Source of the DNA: Qipengyuania flavescens
GTDB lineage: Bacteria; Pseudomonadota; Alphaproteobacteria; Sphingomonadales; Sphingomonadaceae
Length of the DNA: 64,000 nt
Assembly: GCF_029688735.1 (NCBI RefSeq)
Contig: NZ_JARULD010000002.1
Coordinates: forward strand, 744,001-808,000
Reading direction: 5' to 3'
The notes beneath the pieces were generated by a model that saw only the letters and a list, made by a program, of their open reading frames with translations, was not told the origin of the DNA and searched no databases. Positions 28,904 through 37,314 of this stretch are shown in pieces; within the stretch, counting starts at the first letter, position 1; each line of letters begins with the position of its first letter. Position numbers and translations under genes: made by a program.

Positions 28904-29676
28904 TGCGTCGCCTTGCTGAACAAGCTGAAGAAATTGCGCGTCGTATAATCGGCGAGGTCGTCAAGGCTCTCGCCGCGCAGTTCCGCGAGGAATGCGGCAG
29001 TGTCACGCACATATCCCGGCTCGCAGGATTTGCCGCGATGCGGGACCGGAGCAAGAAACGGACTATCAGTTTCGACCAGCAGCCGATCGCGAGGAATGGT
29101 CTTCGCAAATTCCTGCAAGTCCTTGGCATTCTTGAAGGTCACGATGCCCGAGATCGAGATCGATAGGCCCATTTCCAGCACCCGTGCGCCAAACTCCGCC
29201 GAAGCGGTGAAGCAATGGATCAACGCGGGGAAGGCCCCCTGCCCCAGTTCGTTTTCGAGAATGGAAAGCGTGTCATCTTCCGCATCTCGTGTGTGAATGA
29301 TGACCGGAAGCCTAGTTTCGCGCGCAACGTCGATATGCGTGCGGAACAGGCGCTGCTGCGCAGAGCGATCCGAATGGTCGTAATAGTAATCCAGACCGGT
29401 TTCGCCGATACCGACGACTTTCCGGCTCATCGTAGCCTCGAGCAATTCCTCCCGCTTGAGATCGAGATGTGCGTCGGCATTGTGCGGATGGATGCCAACA
29501 CTGGCGAATACTTCGGGAGTTTGCTCGGCCGTCCTCACGACCTGCGCCCATTCCGACTGCTTGGTCGATATATTCAGGAATGCCGTGACCCCGGCCGCGC
29601 GCGCGCGATCGAGGATGGCTGGCCGATCCTCTACCAAACCTTCGTATTCGAGATGGCAATGGCTATCGACGAGCAT
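28900..29676 (-). CDS. tatD: TatD-family metal-dependent hydrolase (DNase)
   Basis: A 258-residue TIM-barrel amidohydrolase-superfamily protein. The opening MLVDSHCHLEYEG gives the first His-x-His metal pair; SVGIHPHNAD, GIGETGLDYYYDHS (bridging Glu), VIIHTRDAEDD, LIHCFTASAEF and LLVETDSPFLAP are the remaining family motifs. Members have 3'-5' exonuclease/DNase activity and were linked to DNA fragmentation and quality control. I chose ATG 29676, which overlaps the metG stop by 1 nt; a GTG one codon upstream is also possible. Confidence 0.93.
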   Translation of the reverse strand: MLVDSHCHLEYEGLVEDRPAILDRARAAGVTAFLNISTKQSEWAQVVRTAEQTPEVFASVGIHPHNADAHLDLKREELLEATMSRKVVGIGETGLDYYYDHSDRSAQQRLFRTHIDVARETRLPVIIHTRDAEDDTLSILENELGQGAFPALIHCFTASAEFGARVLEMGLSISISGIVTFKNAKDLQEFAKTIPRDRLLVETDSPFLAPVPHRGKSCEPGYVRDTAAFLAELRGESLDDLADYTTRNFFSLFSKATQ

Positions 29677-31235
29677 CACGCGGCCTCCACTTCAGGGAGT
29701 TCAAGCCGCGGGAATACCGGCGTCGGCTTTTCGATCTGTCGTCCGGAAGCCACATTGGCCATGAACCAGCTTTCGTCGGTAAGCGCGGCGTAATTTCGCT
29801 GCTCCATAGGGACGCCAAGCTGATCGAGCACTGCTGCCGCTTTTTCGGGGACGACGGGCTGGATCGCGACGGCAAGGTCGCGGATCGCGATGAGCAATGT
29901 CTGGAGCACTGCCTTCATGCGCTCCGGATCGGTCTTTTTCAGCGCCCAAGGGGCCTGTTCGTCGACATATTGGTTGCAGGCAAAGACCGCGCGGAGCCAA
30001 GCTTCGATCCCAACCGAGAAATTGAGTGCCTCGAACTCCTGCGGCAGCGTGACGGCGCAGGCGTCGCGCACTTTAGCCAACAGCGCCTTGTCGTCGCCTG
30101 TAGACTCGAAAGCTTCCAGCGTGCCGTCCATGTTCTTCGCCACCATCGATAGTGTGCGCTGCGCCAGATTGCCGAAGCTGTTGGCGAGCTCGGCATTCAC
30201 TTTGGTAACAAGAGCTTCCGCGGAATAGCTGCCGTCCTGTCCGAAGGTCACCTCCGCCATCAGGAAATAGCGGAGCGCATCCACACCGAAGGTTTCGGCG
30301 AGTTCCATCGGATCGGTAACATTGCCCGCCGATTTCGATTCCTTCACGCCGCGATTCAGCAGGAAGCCGTGGCCGAAGACTTTCTTCGGTAATGGTAGAT
30401 CGGCGCTCATGAGGAAGGCGGGCCAGTAAATCGTGTGGAAACGTACGATGTCCTTGCCGATTAGGTGAAGATCGGCCGGCCAGAACGTGTCCCACAGCTC
30501 GCCGCCGTCGGGATAGCCGAGACCGGTGATATAGTTCGTCAGCGCATCGACCCAGACATACATCACGTGCCCATCGGCGTTAGGAACCTTCACGCCCCAG
30601 TCGAAGCTCGTGCGGCTGACGGAGAGATCCTGCAAGCCGCGCTCGACGAAAGCGATCATCTCGTTGCGGCGGCTTGTCGGCTCGAGAAAACCCGGCTTTC
30701 TTAGCAATTCCAGAAGCGGCTCGGCATAATTCGACAGGCGGAAGAACCAGCTTTCTTCCTCGGTCCATTCGACCGGCGTGCCTTGGGGAGATAGCTTTTC
30801 GCCCCCATCCCCATCGATCAGTTCCTTCTCGTCGTAATAGGCTTCGTCGCGGACCGAATACCAACCTTCATAGCGATCGAGGTAGAGATCGCCCTTCGCT
30901 TCCATCGCTTCCCAGATCGCCTGGCTCGCGCGATGATGATCGGCGTCGGTTGTGCGGATGAAGCGGTCGTACGAGATATTCAGAACGTCGAACAAATCCT
31001 TGAAGGCAGACGACATCTCGTCTGCCAGCTCACGCGGAGTCTGGCCGAGGTCGCGAGCTTTTTGAGCCATTTTCAGGCCGTGTTCGTCCGTGCCCGTCTG
31101 GAAGCGTACTTCTCGCCCGCGCAGACGCTGGAAACGCGCCATCACATCGGCTGCGATGGTCTCGTAGGCGTGGCCGATGTGCGGTTTACCGTTCGGGTAG
31201 TGGATCGCGGTGGTGATATAATATGGTTCAGACAT
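29676..31235 (-). CDS. metG: Methionyl-tRNA synthetase
   Basis: A 519-residue class I synthetase charging tRNA-Met. The HIGH motif is PHIGHAYE; the anticodon-binding domain follows from about residue 370 (NSFGNLAQRTLSMV). It lacks the zinc-knuckle cysteines and C-terminal tRNA-binding domain of the long E. coli type. The KMSKS loop reads GVKESKSAGNV, so the usual Met is replaced by Glu. I set the start at ATG 31235 (MSEPYYITTAIHYPNG); an upstream open extension of 41 codons overlaps holB. It overlaps holB by 8 nt and couples to tatD. Confidence 0.96.
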   Translation of the reverse strand: MSEPYYITTAIHYPNGKPHIGHAYETIAADVMARFQRLRGREVRFQTGTDEHGLKMAQKARDLGQTPRELADEMSSAFKDLFDVLNISYDRFIRTTDADHHRASQAIWEAMEAKGDLYLDRYEGWYSVRDEAYYDEKELIDGDGGEKLSPQGTPVEWTEEESWFFRLSNYAEPLLELLRKPGFLEPTSRRNEMIAFVERGLQDLSVSRTSFDWGVKVPNADGHVMYVWVDALTNYITGLGYPDGGELWDTFWPADLHLIGKDIVRFHTIYWPAFLMSADLPLPKKVFGHGFLLNRGVKESKSAGNVTDPMELAETFGVDALRYFLMAEVTFGQDGSYSAEALVTKVNAELANSFGNLAQRTLSMVAKNMDGTLEAFESTGDDKALLAKVRDACAVTLPQEFEALNFSVGIEAWLRAVFACNQYVDEQAPWALKKTDPERMKAVLQTLLIAIRDLAVAIQPVVPEKAAAVLDQLGVPMEQRNYAALTDESWFMANVASGRQIEKPTPVFPRLELPEVEAA

Positions 31236-32175
31236 TGGCCCGCTCGCTAGCCGGAGCCGCCTTGGCGAGCAAGGTGCCGATTTCCATGGCGAGCAGCCCT
31301 GCATCGAAATTATAGGTCGGCTGTTCGCCGGTGAGGCGCACAAGTTCGCTGTGTGCATCTATCAGCGCGAGCGTAGATCCCGTTTGCGCTTCCAATCTGT
31401 CCGCCAGTGCCGAGCGCGCAAGGTCGAGGACGGCTTGCAATCGTTCGCGATCCGGACGCGCGCCGATCGCCCCGGCAAGTCGACCGCGCAACGCGAAGTC
31501 CGGGTCCCCAGTCTCGAGGATGTTGCGCATCAGCGTGGCAGCCTTGCCGAGATCGAGGTCGACGAAGGACAGCGCTGCACCGGGCGATCCTGCCGCAGCG
31601 GAAACGGCTGCGTCTCGCGTTGCCTGATCGGCTCCAGGCGCAAGCTCGGCGAGAAGCGAAGCCATCGCCCCATCAGGCACGACCGGAAAACGCAAGACGC
31701 GGCAGCGGGAGCGGATCGTCGGCAGTAACCGGGCAGGACTATGGGCCACGAGCAGGAAGAACGTCCCCTCGGGCGGCTCCTCCAGGCTCTTGAGCAAAGC
31801 ATTGGCTGCGTTCCGCTCAAGATCGTCCGCCGGGTCGATGATGATGACGCGGCGATTGCCCGCCGTCGGTCGAGTGGTCAGCCGCTGCTGCATCCTCCTG
31901 ACCTGTGCGATGCGAATGCTGCGCGCGAGTTCGAACGGTTTGCCGTCGGCGCGCTTGCGCTCCTCTTTCTCGTCCTTCGGCTCGTGCGTGAGCAGGAGGA
32001 TATCGGGATGGTGCTCCAAGTCTGTGGGCGCGTCGAGCAGTTCGCGCGCCGCCGCCGCAGCAAAGCTCGCCTTGCCCACGCCCCTTCGGCCAGCGAGCAA
32101 CCAGGCGTGATGCATCCGGCTACCCTTCCCGGCTTCGCGCCATTCGCGCCATGCGTCCTGATGTCCGAGGAACAT
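31228..32175 (-). CDS. holB: DNA polymerase III delta' subunit
   Basis: A 315-residue clamp-loader subunit. Walker A is GRRGVGKAS (residues 29-37), intact unlike in E. coli delta'. Other features are RVIIIDPADDLERNAANALLKSLEEPP (visible as two adjacent conserved stretches) and the SRCRVLRF sensor-1 region. The first zinc-binding module is reduced. ATG 32175 overlaps the tmk stop by 1 nt (TGATG). The tmk-holB-metG-tatD order is widely conserved. Confidence 0.92.
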   Translation of the reverse strand: MFLGHQDAWREWREAGKGSRMHHAWLLAGRRGVGKASFAAAAARELLDAPTDLEHHPDILLLTHEPKDEKEERKRADGKPFELARSIRIAQVRRMQQRLTTRPTAGNRRVIIIDPADDLERNAANALLKSLEEPPEGTFFLLVAHSPARLLPTIRSRCRVLRFPVVPDGAMASLLAELAPGADQATRDAAVSAAAGSPGAALSFVDLDLGKAATLMRNILETGDPDFALRGRLAGAIGARPDRERLQAVLDLARSALADRLEAQTGSTLALIDAHSELVRLTGEQPTYNFDAGLLAMEIGTLLAKAAPASERANV

Positions 32176-32813
32176 CAATGGCTCTCGACGAACAAAGGTG
32201 AGAGCGCGTGGAGTACACGAGCGTGGACATCTTCCATGGAACCGGAACCATCGATCAGTGCGAAGCGGTCGGGCTCCTTCACGGCGAAGTCACGAAAAGC
32301 GGCATTGACCGACGCATGATACTCTGCCGCTCTTCCACCGATGGCGTCGGAAAACCCGCCGTCGCGTTCGGTAAGCCGCCGATCGACCTCCGCGGCTTCT
32401 GCATCGATGACAAGCGTCATGTCCGGCAGCAGCCCGTCACTGCCGATTGTGTGCAGATCACGTACGGTCTTGTCCCCGAGTCCTCCCCCGGCCCCCTGAT
32501 AAGCCCTGCTCGAGTCCAGGAAACGGTCGCAGATGACCCATCGTCCTTCTTCCAGCGCAGGTCGGATAAGCCGCGCCACATGATCCGCCCTTGCGGCCGC
32601 GAAAAGCAGGGCCTCGGCTTCCTTCGTCCAGCCTTCGCCGGGAGGATCGAGAAGCAAGCCCCTGATGGCCTCGGCGCCTGATGTGCCGCCCGGTTCGCGC
32701 GTTAGACAAGTGGAGACGCCTCGCGCCTCGAGTGCGTCTGCAAGCATGCGGGCCTGGGTCGATTTGCCCATGCCTTCCCCACCTTCGAAAGCAATGAAGC
32801 GTCCGCTTGTCAT
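32175..32813 (-). CDS. tmk: Thymidylate kinase
   Basis: A 212-residue kinase phosphorylating dTMP to dTDP. The P-loop FEGGEGMGKSTQ lies at residues 9-20; LTREPGGTSGAEAIR is the dTMP-binding DR/E motif region and VICDRFLDSSRAYQG holds the DRF motif. I chose ATG 32813 (MTSGRFIAFEGG), which overlaps the dacA-like stop by 4 nt (ATGA), rather than a TTG three codons upstream. It supplies dTTP precursors and is coupled to holB. Confidence 0.95.
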   Translation of the reverse strand: MTSGRFIAFEGGEGMGKSTQARMLADALEARGVSTCLTREPGGTSGAEAIRGLLLDPPGEGWTKEAEALLFAAARADHVARLIRPALEEGRWVICDRFLDSSRAYQGAGGGLGDKTVRDLHTIGSDGLLPDMTLVIDAEAAEVDRRLTERDGGFSDAIGGRAAEYHASVNAAFRDFAVKEPDRFALIDGSGSMEDVHARVLHALSPLFVESH

Positions 32814-33976
32814 GATACCCAACCGACAAAGCCATTGACCAAGCGCTGAACCGGGCTGGCCACTTCGACATCTCGCTCCGCATAGAGAGGGATGCGGCTC
32901 TCGGGCATGCCTTCGATCTCGACGATCAATTCCGCGATCCGCTCGCCCTCGCTTACAGGCGCGCGGATGGGGCCCTCGTAACGAATTGAAAGCGTCACCT
33001 TAGGATCTTTCCCGCGCGGAGTGGCGATCCGGACCCTTCCCCGAGCATGAAGGCCGACGGATCGCGCTGACCCTTCTTGCACGCGTGCGGTCGCGATCCG
33101 CTGCTCTGCTGGCGCGAGCAGCCTGCTATCGAAGGAGTTGAAACCCCATTCGATTAAACTGCGGGCAGCCTCGTTACGCATCGTTCCGCGCGGACTACCC
33201 GCAACCACCATGATCAGTCGTTGCCCGTCCCGCTCGGCGGAACCGAGAAAGCCGTAGCCGGCCTGGTTGGTGAAGCCGCTCTTGATCCCGTCGGCACCGC
33301 GCACGACGCCGGTAATGGGATCGTGATTGCGCTGGGCAATGCCGTTGTATTCGAAACCGGTCGCTCCGAAGAAATGGGCGTATTTGGAGGGGTGCCGGGC
33401 GATCATCGTCTGGCCGAGCAGCGCCAGATCGCGCGCCGTGGTGAATGTACCGCCTTCGTCCATCCAGCCGTTCGGTGTGCCGAAGCGGCTGTCTTTCATG
33501 CCGATCTCGCTGGCCTTGGCGTTCATGGCCGCAAGCCAGTCTTCCAGCGTGCCGGCCGCGCCTTCAGCCAGCACAATTGACCCGTCATTGGCGGAGATGG
33601 TGGTGATCCCGTGCAGCAAATCGTCCACAGTGACCCGCGCATCGGCCGGCAGGAACATGGTCGAGCCGACGCGGTGCCACTTGCGGAATGTTTCCGGGCG
33701 GATCGTGTAGACCTGTTGCGGGAAGAGCCTGCCCTCCTCCATCCACTCGAAAGCGAGGAAGGTGGTCATGGTTTTCGTGATAGAAGCGGGCATGAACCGG
33801 CGGTCGGCCTCGCGCGAAAACAAGACCTGGCCGCTCTGGGCATCGATCAGATAGGCAATCGGAGCGGCCTCGACGTTGGGGATTGCCGGTTCGATTTCGG
33901 ATCGCGGCTGCTGTGCCCCTGCAATCGTCGGTAGTGTTAGGGCCAGTGCCGAAAGAAAAGTCAGTTGCTTGCGCAT
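32810..33976 (-). CDS. D-alanyl-D-alanine carboxypeptidase (penicillin-binding protein 5/6 family)
   Basis: A 388-residue periplasmic DD-carboxypeptidase trimming the peptidoglycan stem pentapeptide. The signal peptide spans about residues 1-21 (LSALALTLPTIAGAQ). The penicilloyl-serine motif SxxK is Ser65-Lys68 (PASITKTM), SxN is Ser128-Asn130 (TISANDGS), and the third motif is KSG (Lys232-Gly234) instead of KTG. A C-terminal beta-rich domain and an end with weak amphipathic character (QRLVNGFVGWVS) match the membrane-surface anchor of this group. It resembles DacA/DacC; I leave the symbol empty because they cannot be separated. 33 nt after the RlpA/SPOR gene. Confidence 0.92.
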   Translation of the reverse strand: MRKQLTFLSALALTLPTIAGAQQPRSEIEPAIPNVEAAPIAYLIDAQSGQVLFSREADRRFMPASITKTMTTFLAFEWMEEGRLFPQQVYTIRPETFRKWHRVGSTMFLPADARVTVDDLLHGITTISANDGSIVLAEGAAGTLEDWLAAMNAKASEIGMKDSRFGTPNGWMDEGGTFTTARDLALLGQTMIARHPSKYAHFFGATGFEYNGIAQRNHDPITGVVRGADGIKSGFTNQAGYGFLGSAERDGQRLIMVVAGSPRGTMRNEAARSLIEWGFNSFDSRLLAPAEQRIATARVQEGSARSVGLHARGRVRIATPRGKDPKVTLSIRYEGPIRAPVSEGERIAELIVEIEGMPESRIPLYAERDVEVASPVQRLVNGFVGWVS

Positions 33977-34009
33977 GCGGTTCCTGCAGGCCGGATGCGG
34001 TCCGGCCGG

Positions 34010-34999
34010 CTATTCTGCGGTTTGGATCAGGGCGTCTCTATAGCCTTCACCCTGCAGCTTTGCGAGCGCCTGCGCGGCCTTTTCCCTACTCGCGAACGGG
34101 CCGGTGCGAACGAGGCTGAGCGAACCGCTCGGCGTGATGAACCCATCGACCTTCTCGGCGAGGCGCTCTGCATTGGCACGTACCGAGAATGCGCCCAATT
34201 GCACGACGAAGCGGCCGTTATTTGCAGGGGCCTGTAGGGCGAGATCGGATTGCTCCGTATCGTCGATTGCAGGCACCGGGTCCGGCTTGGCAATTTCAAC
34301 TAGAGTTAGCTCTTGGCTATCGTTTTCCTCGCTCGCATCGGTCGTCACGGAACGGCTCTCGCCAGGAGCCGGCAAGTCCACACTCGGGTCGATGGCCGGT
34401 ATTGTCGCAGTATCCGGCTCCCTGCCGCTGACCGCAGGTGGATCGCGCAAGGACGCGGAGCCGGCGTCCGGCAACCGTCGCTTGAGCACCTCGACGAGGC
34501 TGGCGGGGGTATCCATGCGCAGCGGCGCTTCCTCTCCCTGTCGCAGCATCGCACGATGCTCTTCGGGCGGATTGACCCGGCGCATACGTATCGGCGCACC
34601 GTCAGTTGCCCCAAGTTGCGCGAGCGCGCCGGGTGACAGCGCAAGCAGCCGATCGGTCGTCATTGGCCCCCGTCTCTCCAGACGTACGAGGATCGTCCGA
34701 CCGGTATCGAGCGAAGTTACCTCGACATAGCTTGGCAGAGGCAAGGTCTTGTGTGCCCCGGTAACACCGGCGCCATCTTCATCGGCGGCGATATATCCAA
34801 CGCGATCGTAATTCATCGTATCGACCGGCGTGAAGGTCTGGCCGTCGATTACATAGGGATCACCGAGCACTATCGGGTAGTCGGCGGCCGGCCCTGTCAG
34901 GGCGTCCGCTGCTTCCTGAGCATGAGCGCCGGGAGGCATCCCTGCCGCGCCCAACAAAAGCGCGGCACAGAAAACTCCAAACCTATCGGGCAATTTCAT
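34010..34999 (-). CDS. RlpA-like protein with C-terminal SPOR domain
   Basis: A 329-residue exported protein. After a signal peptide (residues 1-28, AALLLGAAGMPPGAHAQ), the region TMNYDRVGYIAADEDGAGVTG to LLALSPGALAQLG resembles the double-psi beta-barrel of RlpA, a lytic transglycosylase acting on stem-less glycan. A long Pro/Asp/Glu-rich linker follows, and a SPOR domain occupies about residues 255-329 (GRFVVQLGAFSVRANAERLAEK), which binds denuded septal peptidoglycan. I set the start at ATG 34999 (MKLPDRFG), 17 nt inside the upstream mltB-like gene. Septal localisation is inferred. Confidence 0.82.
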   Translation of the reverse strand: MKLPDRFGVFCAALLLGAAGMPPGAHAQEAADALTGPAADYPIVLGDPYVIDGQTFTPVDTMNYDRVGYIAADEDGAGVTGAHKTLPLPSYVEVTSLDTGRTILVRLERRGPMTTDRLLALSPGALAQLGATDGAPIRMRRVNPPEEHRAMLRQGEEAPLRMDTPASLVEVLKRRLPDAGSASLRDPPAVSGREPDTATIPAIDPSVDLPAPGESRSVTTDASEENDSQELTLVEIAKPDPVPAIDDTEQSDLALQAPANNGRFVVQLGAFSVRANAERLAEKVDGFITPSGSLSLVRTGPFASREKAAQALAKLQGEGYRDALIQTAE

Positions 35000-36005
35000 C
35001 TGCCAGCAGCCCCACACTCATCGCATAATAATTCGAGCAATTATATTCGAGGATCGCCCGATAATTTGAGGTTAAGAGCCAAGCGGGAGTGCCCGGGCCG
35101 TCAGGCTGGAACAGCGTCACCAGTGTGTCAGGCGCAAGCGCACGTTGGGGTTGGACGCCGAGCGCACGCCATTCGGCGGCGCTCTTGTACACGCTGTGCC
35201 GTTCATGCACCCGGTTGCATACAGGCGCATCGATGGTTGTGCGATAGGCGGCGACATTGAACCCATTGGGGACAGATGCGCGTACACCCCACGGCTGCCC
35301 AGCACGCCAGCCGGAATCGCGGAAGTAGTTTGCGATGGACGCAAGTGCGTCATTGCCGTTGTTCATGATGTCGGCACGCCCATCACCGTCTCCGTCGGCG
35401 GCCAAGCGGAGATAGACGGAAGGGAGGAACTGCGGATTTCCGAAAGCACCGGCCCAGCTGCCCTTAAGCTCGCTGCGCGAATAGCCCTTGTCGGCCACCT
35501 TCATCAGGGCAACCCATTCCCCGGCGAATAGGTCGCGCCTGCGCCCTTCCCATGCCAGAGTGGCGAGGGCCTGCGAGAGATCGAAGCCGCCCTTTACGGC
35601 GCCGTAGGCAGTTTCATGTCCCCAGATCGCCACGAGGATCTCGGCCGGTACACCGTACTCGCTTTCGATGGCGCGCAGGCGGGAACGGTAATTCGCATAG
35701 GCTCGCTGGCCACCATTGATACGCGCGCTGTCGACATGCGTGGCGATGTAAGGTGCAAGTGGAGGATAGCCGCTGCTAGTGGGTGAGCCAGGTTGCGATT
35801 GATCGAGTTCGATAACCCTTCGGTTGGGTTCGAGACCGGCGGTCATACGCTGAAGCGTGCTCTCAGAAACGCCCTCGGCGCGCGCTCGGGCGATCAGCAG
35901 CTGCATATAGGCATCGAACGACAAATCGCTCTGCGCTGTTGCGGAGGTGGCGGGCAGCGACAGGGCGAGAGCGGCGGTGAGGGCGAGGATTTTCTTCAAT
36001 GTCAT
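34983..36005 (-). CDS. Lytic murein transglycosylase (MltB/GH103 family)
   Basis: A 340-residue periplasmic lytic transglycosylase cleaving the MurNAc-GlcNAc bond. The signal peptide covers residues 1-24. The catalytic Glu131 lies in AIWGHETAYG; other family motifs are GGFDLSQALATLAW, GSWAGAFGNPQFLPS, DGDGDGRADIMNNGNDALASI (read here as a calcium-loop-like stretch) and GWRAGQPWG. It heads the nine-gene minus-strand operon that continues with the RlpA/SPOR and carboxypeptidase genes, which makes the first three genes a wall-remodelling block. Confidence 0.92.
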   Translation of the reverse strand: MTLKKILALTAALALSLPATSATAQSDLSFDAYMQLLIARARAEGVSESTLQRMTAGLEPNRRVIELDQSQPGSPTSSGYPPLAPYIATHVDSARINGGQRAYANYRSRLRAIESEYGVPAEILVAIWGHETAYGAVKGGFDLSQALATLAWEGRRRDLFAGEWVALMKVADKGYSRSELKGSWAGAFGNPQFLPSVYLRLAADGDGDGRADIMNNGNDALASIANYFRDSGWRAGQPWGVRASVPNGFNVAAYRTTIDAPVCNRVHERHSVYKSAAEWRALGVQPQRALAPDTLVTLFQPDGPGTPAWLLTSNYRAILEYNCSNYYAMSVGLLADEIAR

Positions 36006-36124
36006 GTCCCAATTCTCGCAGACGCGGGATGAATGGCAAGTGTCGGATTTCGCATGGCCTTACGAAATGAGCCGTGTCGGTCGTGACAAGCCGGATGCTT
36101 GACGCTAGCTAGCCTTTCGCTCGC

Positions 36125-36214
36125 GGACAGGTGGCAGAGCGGTTGAATGCACCGGTCTTGAAAACCGGCAAGGGTGCAAGCCCTTCGTGGGTTCGAATCC
36201 CACCCTGTCCGCCA
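36125..36214 (+). tRNA. tRNA-Ser (anticodon UGA)
   Basis: A type II tRNA with encoded CCA. The acceptor stem pairs GGACAGG (36125-36131) with CCTGTCC (36204-36210), discriminator G36211 and CCA 36212-36214. The anticodon arm CCGG-TCTTGAAAA-CCGG has TGA as anticodon; a long variable arm (AGGGTGCAAGCCCT) and the T loop GGTTCGAATCC are present. It reads UCA and other UCN serine codons. Confidence 0.97.
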
Positions 36215-36216
36215 GC
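36196..36216 (+). repeat. tRNA-Ser 3'-end direct repeat, copy 1
   Basis: The last 19 nt of tRNA-Ser plus 2 nt beyond. The same 21 nt recur exactly at 36326-36346 in the same orientation. This is the layout expected for attachment-site duplication by a tyrosine integrase using a tRNA gene. Confidence 0.8.
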
Positions 36217-36325
36217 AAATACGCCAATCGGGCGCTTCTGTTTGCAGATCGCGACGACGCCGAGGACCTGCCGGGTTCGGAATCGGAGCGCATCGCGCGG
36301 AGACGTCCGGAGCGAAGCGCAGGGC

Positions 36326-36346
36326 AATCCCACCCTGTCCGCCAGC
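36326..36346 (+). repeat. tRNA-Ser 3'-end direct repeat, copy 2
   Basis: An exact 21-nt repeat of the tRNA-Ser 3' end, 130 bp downstream of copy 1, without any other tRNA sequence around it. The 109 nt between copies hold no gene. Its last base forms part of the stop codon of the small acidic gene on the other strand. Confidence 0.8.
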
Positions 36347-36531
36347 TAGTCCTTCTTCTTTTTAGGACCGCGAACCAAAGATTGATCGGCGCGTTCCCAG
36401 GCGGGATAATCCTCTGCCTCGACGCTCGACTGGTTCTTCAGAGCGATGTGATCTTCCACGATACCGCCATCGCGCTGTGCTTCCAGATCGTCTTCCTCGC
36501 CCTGCGGCTGATCGTCGATTTCATATTCCAT
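36346..36531 (-). CDS. Small acidic hypothetical protein (61 aa)
   Basis: A 61-residue, strongly acidic protein (MEYEIDDQPQGEEDDLEAQ) with a basic end PKKKKD; no signal peptide or membrane segment, and no recognised family. The ATG at 36531 is supported by GGAGGAG six nt upstream on the minus strand; an open extension of nine codons lacks this. It lies 51 nt downstream of the sulfotransferase-like gene on the same strand. Its stop codon falls at the edge of the tRNA-Ser repeat copy, so the 3' end could have been set by a past recombination event. Confidence 0.6.
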   Translation of the reverse strand: MEYEIDDQPQGEEDDLEAQRDGGIVEDHIALKNQSSVEAEDYPAWERADQSLVRGPKKKKD

Positions 36532-36582
36532 GATCGTCTCCTCCGTACCGTAACGCATGAGAAGACAGTGGGTTGCAGCGTT

Positions 36583-37314
36583 TCAGTCGACCGAGAGTCG
36601 GTGCCGTGAGAGCGCCTCGTAATCATCGCGGCTGGCATCGGCGACCCGGGCGAATTCTCCGTCCAGCTGTGACATCTGCTTGGGGGCTTTGCCGAAACCG
36701 GTCGATGCGTTGACCTTGTCGTACCAGTGCGCACCCCAGACGCCGTCTTCGGCGTGGGGTCCGGTTTCCCAGGACAGCATGGCCGGGTCCCACGGTATCT
36801 CGAGAGCCTCGCACAAGCGTTCGAGTACGCGGGCCGGATCTGCGAGAATGTCGTCCGAGTCCACCACCGGCGGGACACGGCCCGATCGATCTCTCTCTAA
36901 CTCGAAATAGCGCCGTAGCTGCGCAAACCCCAGCATTTCGGGGCGCCGCAATTCGTTCTTCTTGCGATAGCTCGCCACGACCCTCTCGGGAGCGCGGATG
37001 AGGAAGGCGTGGCGATGTTGCGGCATGTCCTCGATCGAGACCGGCCCCACCATGTGATGCGGCATATGCTTCTGATACCAGATCGGCTTGCCGCCCGGTG
37101 CAGGCCCGGACTGTGTCTTGAGGACCGAATGCCAGTCGCAATCCATCGAATCGATCGTTTCGCGTCCGAAAGGATGATCGTCCCCGCTGGTCTGCAGAAA
37201 CGCGCCGTAGAAAGGCTCGTCGGAAACGGCGCAGTCGGCCCGCGCTCCGAAGCTGCGCATCATGGCGGTCGAGATATTGCGGGGGCCGGACCACATGGCA
37301 ATGCGAATGGTCAT
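36583..37314 (-). CDS. Sulfotransferase-like P-loop protein
   Basis: A 243-residue protein whose opening IAMWSGPRNISTAMMRSF is the 5'-phosphosulfate-binding loop type seen in sulfotransferase-like families; a second motif is FLIRAPERVVASYRKK, like the 3'-phosphate-binding RxPxxxxxS region. The acceptor substrate is unknown. ATG 37314 overlaps the stop of the aminotransferase gene by 4 nt. From memory, plants encode proteins in which a similar P-loop domain is fused to a branched-chain aminotransferase-like domain, which would link the two proteins functionally. Confidence 0.7.
   Translation of the reverse strand: MTIRIAMWSGPRNISTAMMRSFGARADCAVSDEPFYGAFLQTSGDDHPFGRETIDSMDCDWHSVLKTQSGPAPGGKPIWYQKHMPHHMVGPVSIEDMPQHRHAFLIRAPERVVASYRKKNELRRPEMLGFAQLRRYFELERDRSGRVPPVVDSDDILADPARVLERLCEALEIPWDPAMLSWETGPHAEDGVWGAHWYDKVNASTGFGKAPKQMSQLDGEFARVADASRDDYEALSRHRLSVD

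Noticed and set aside
36083-36111. Possible tRNA-Ser promoter (GTGACA, 17 nt, TAGCTA)
   Set aside because: The -10 element matches the consensus poorly; too weak to call.
36216-36326. A gene or degraded integrase between the two tRNA-Ser repeats
   Set aside because: The 109 nt contain no start with ribosome binding site and no integrase motif.
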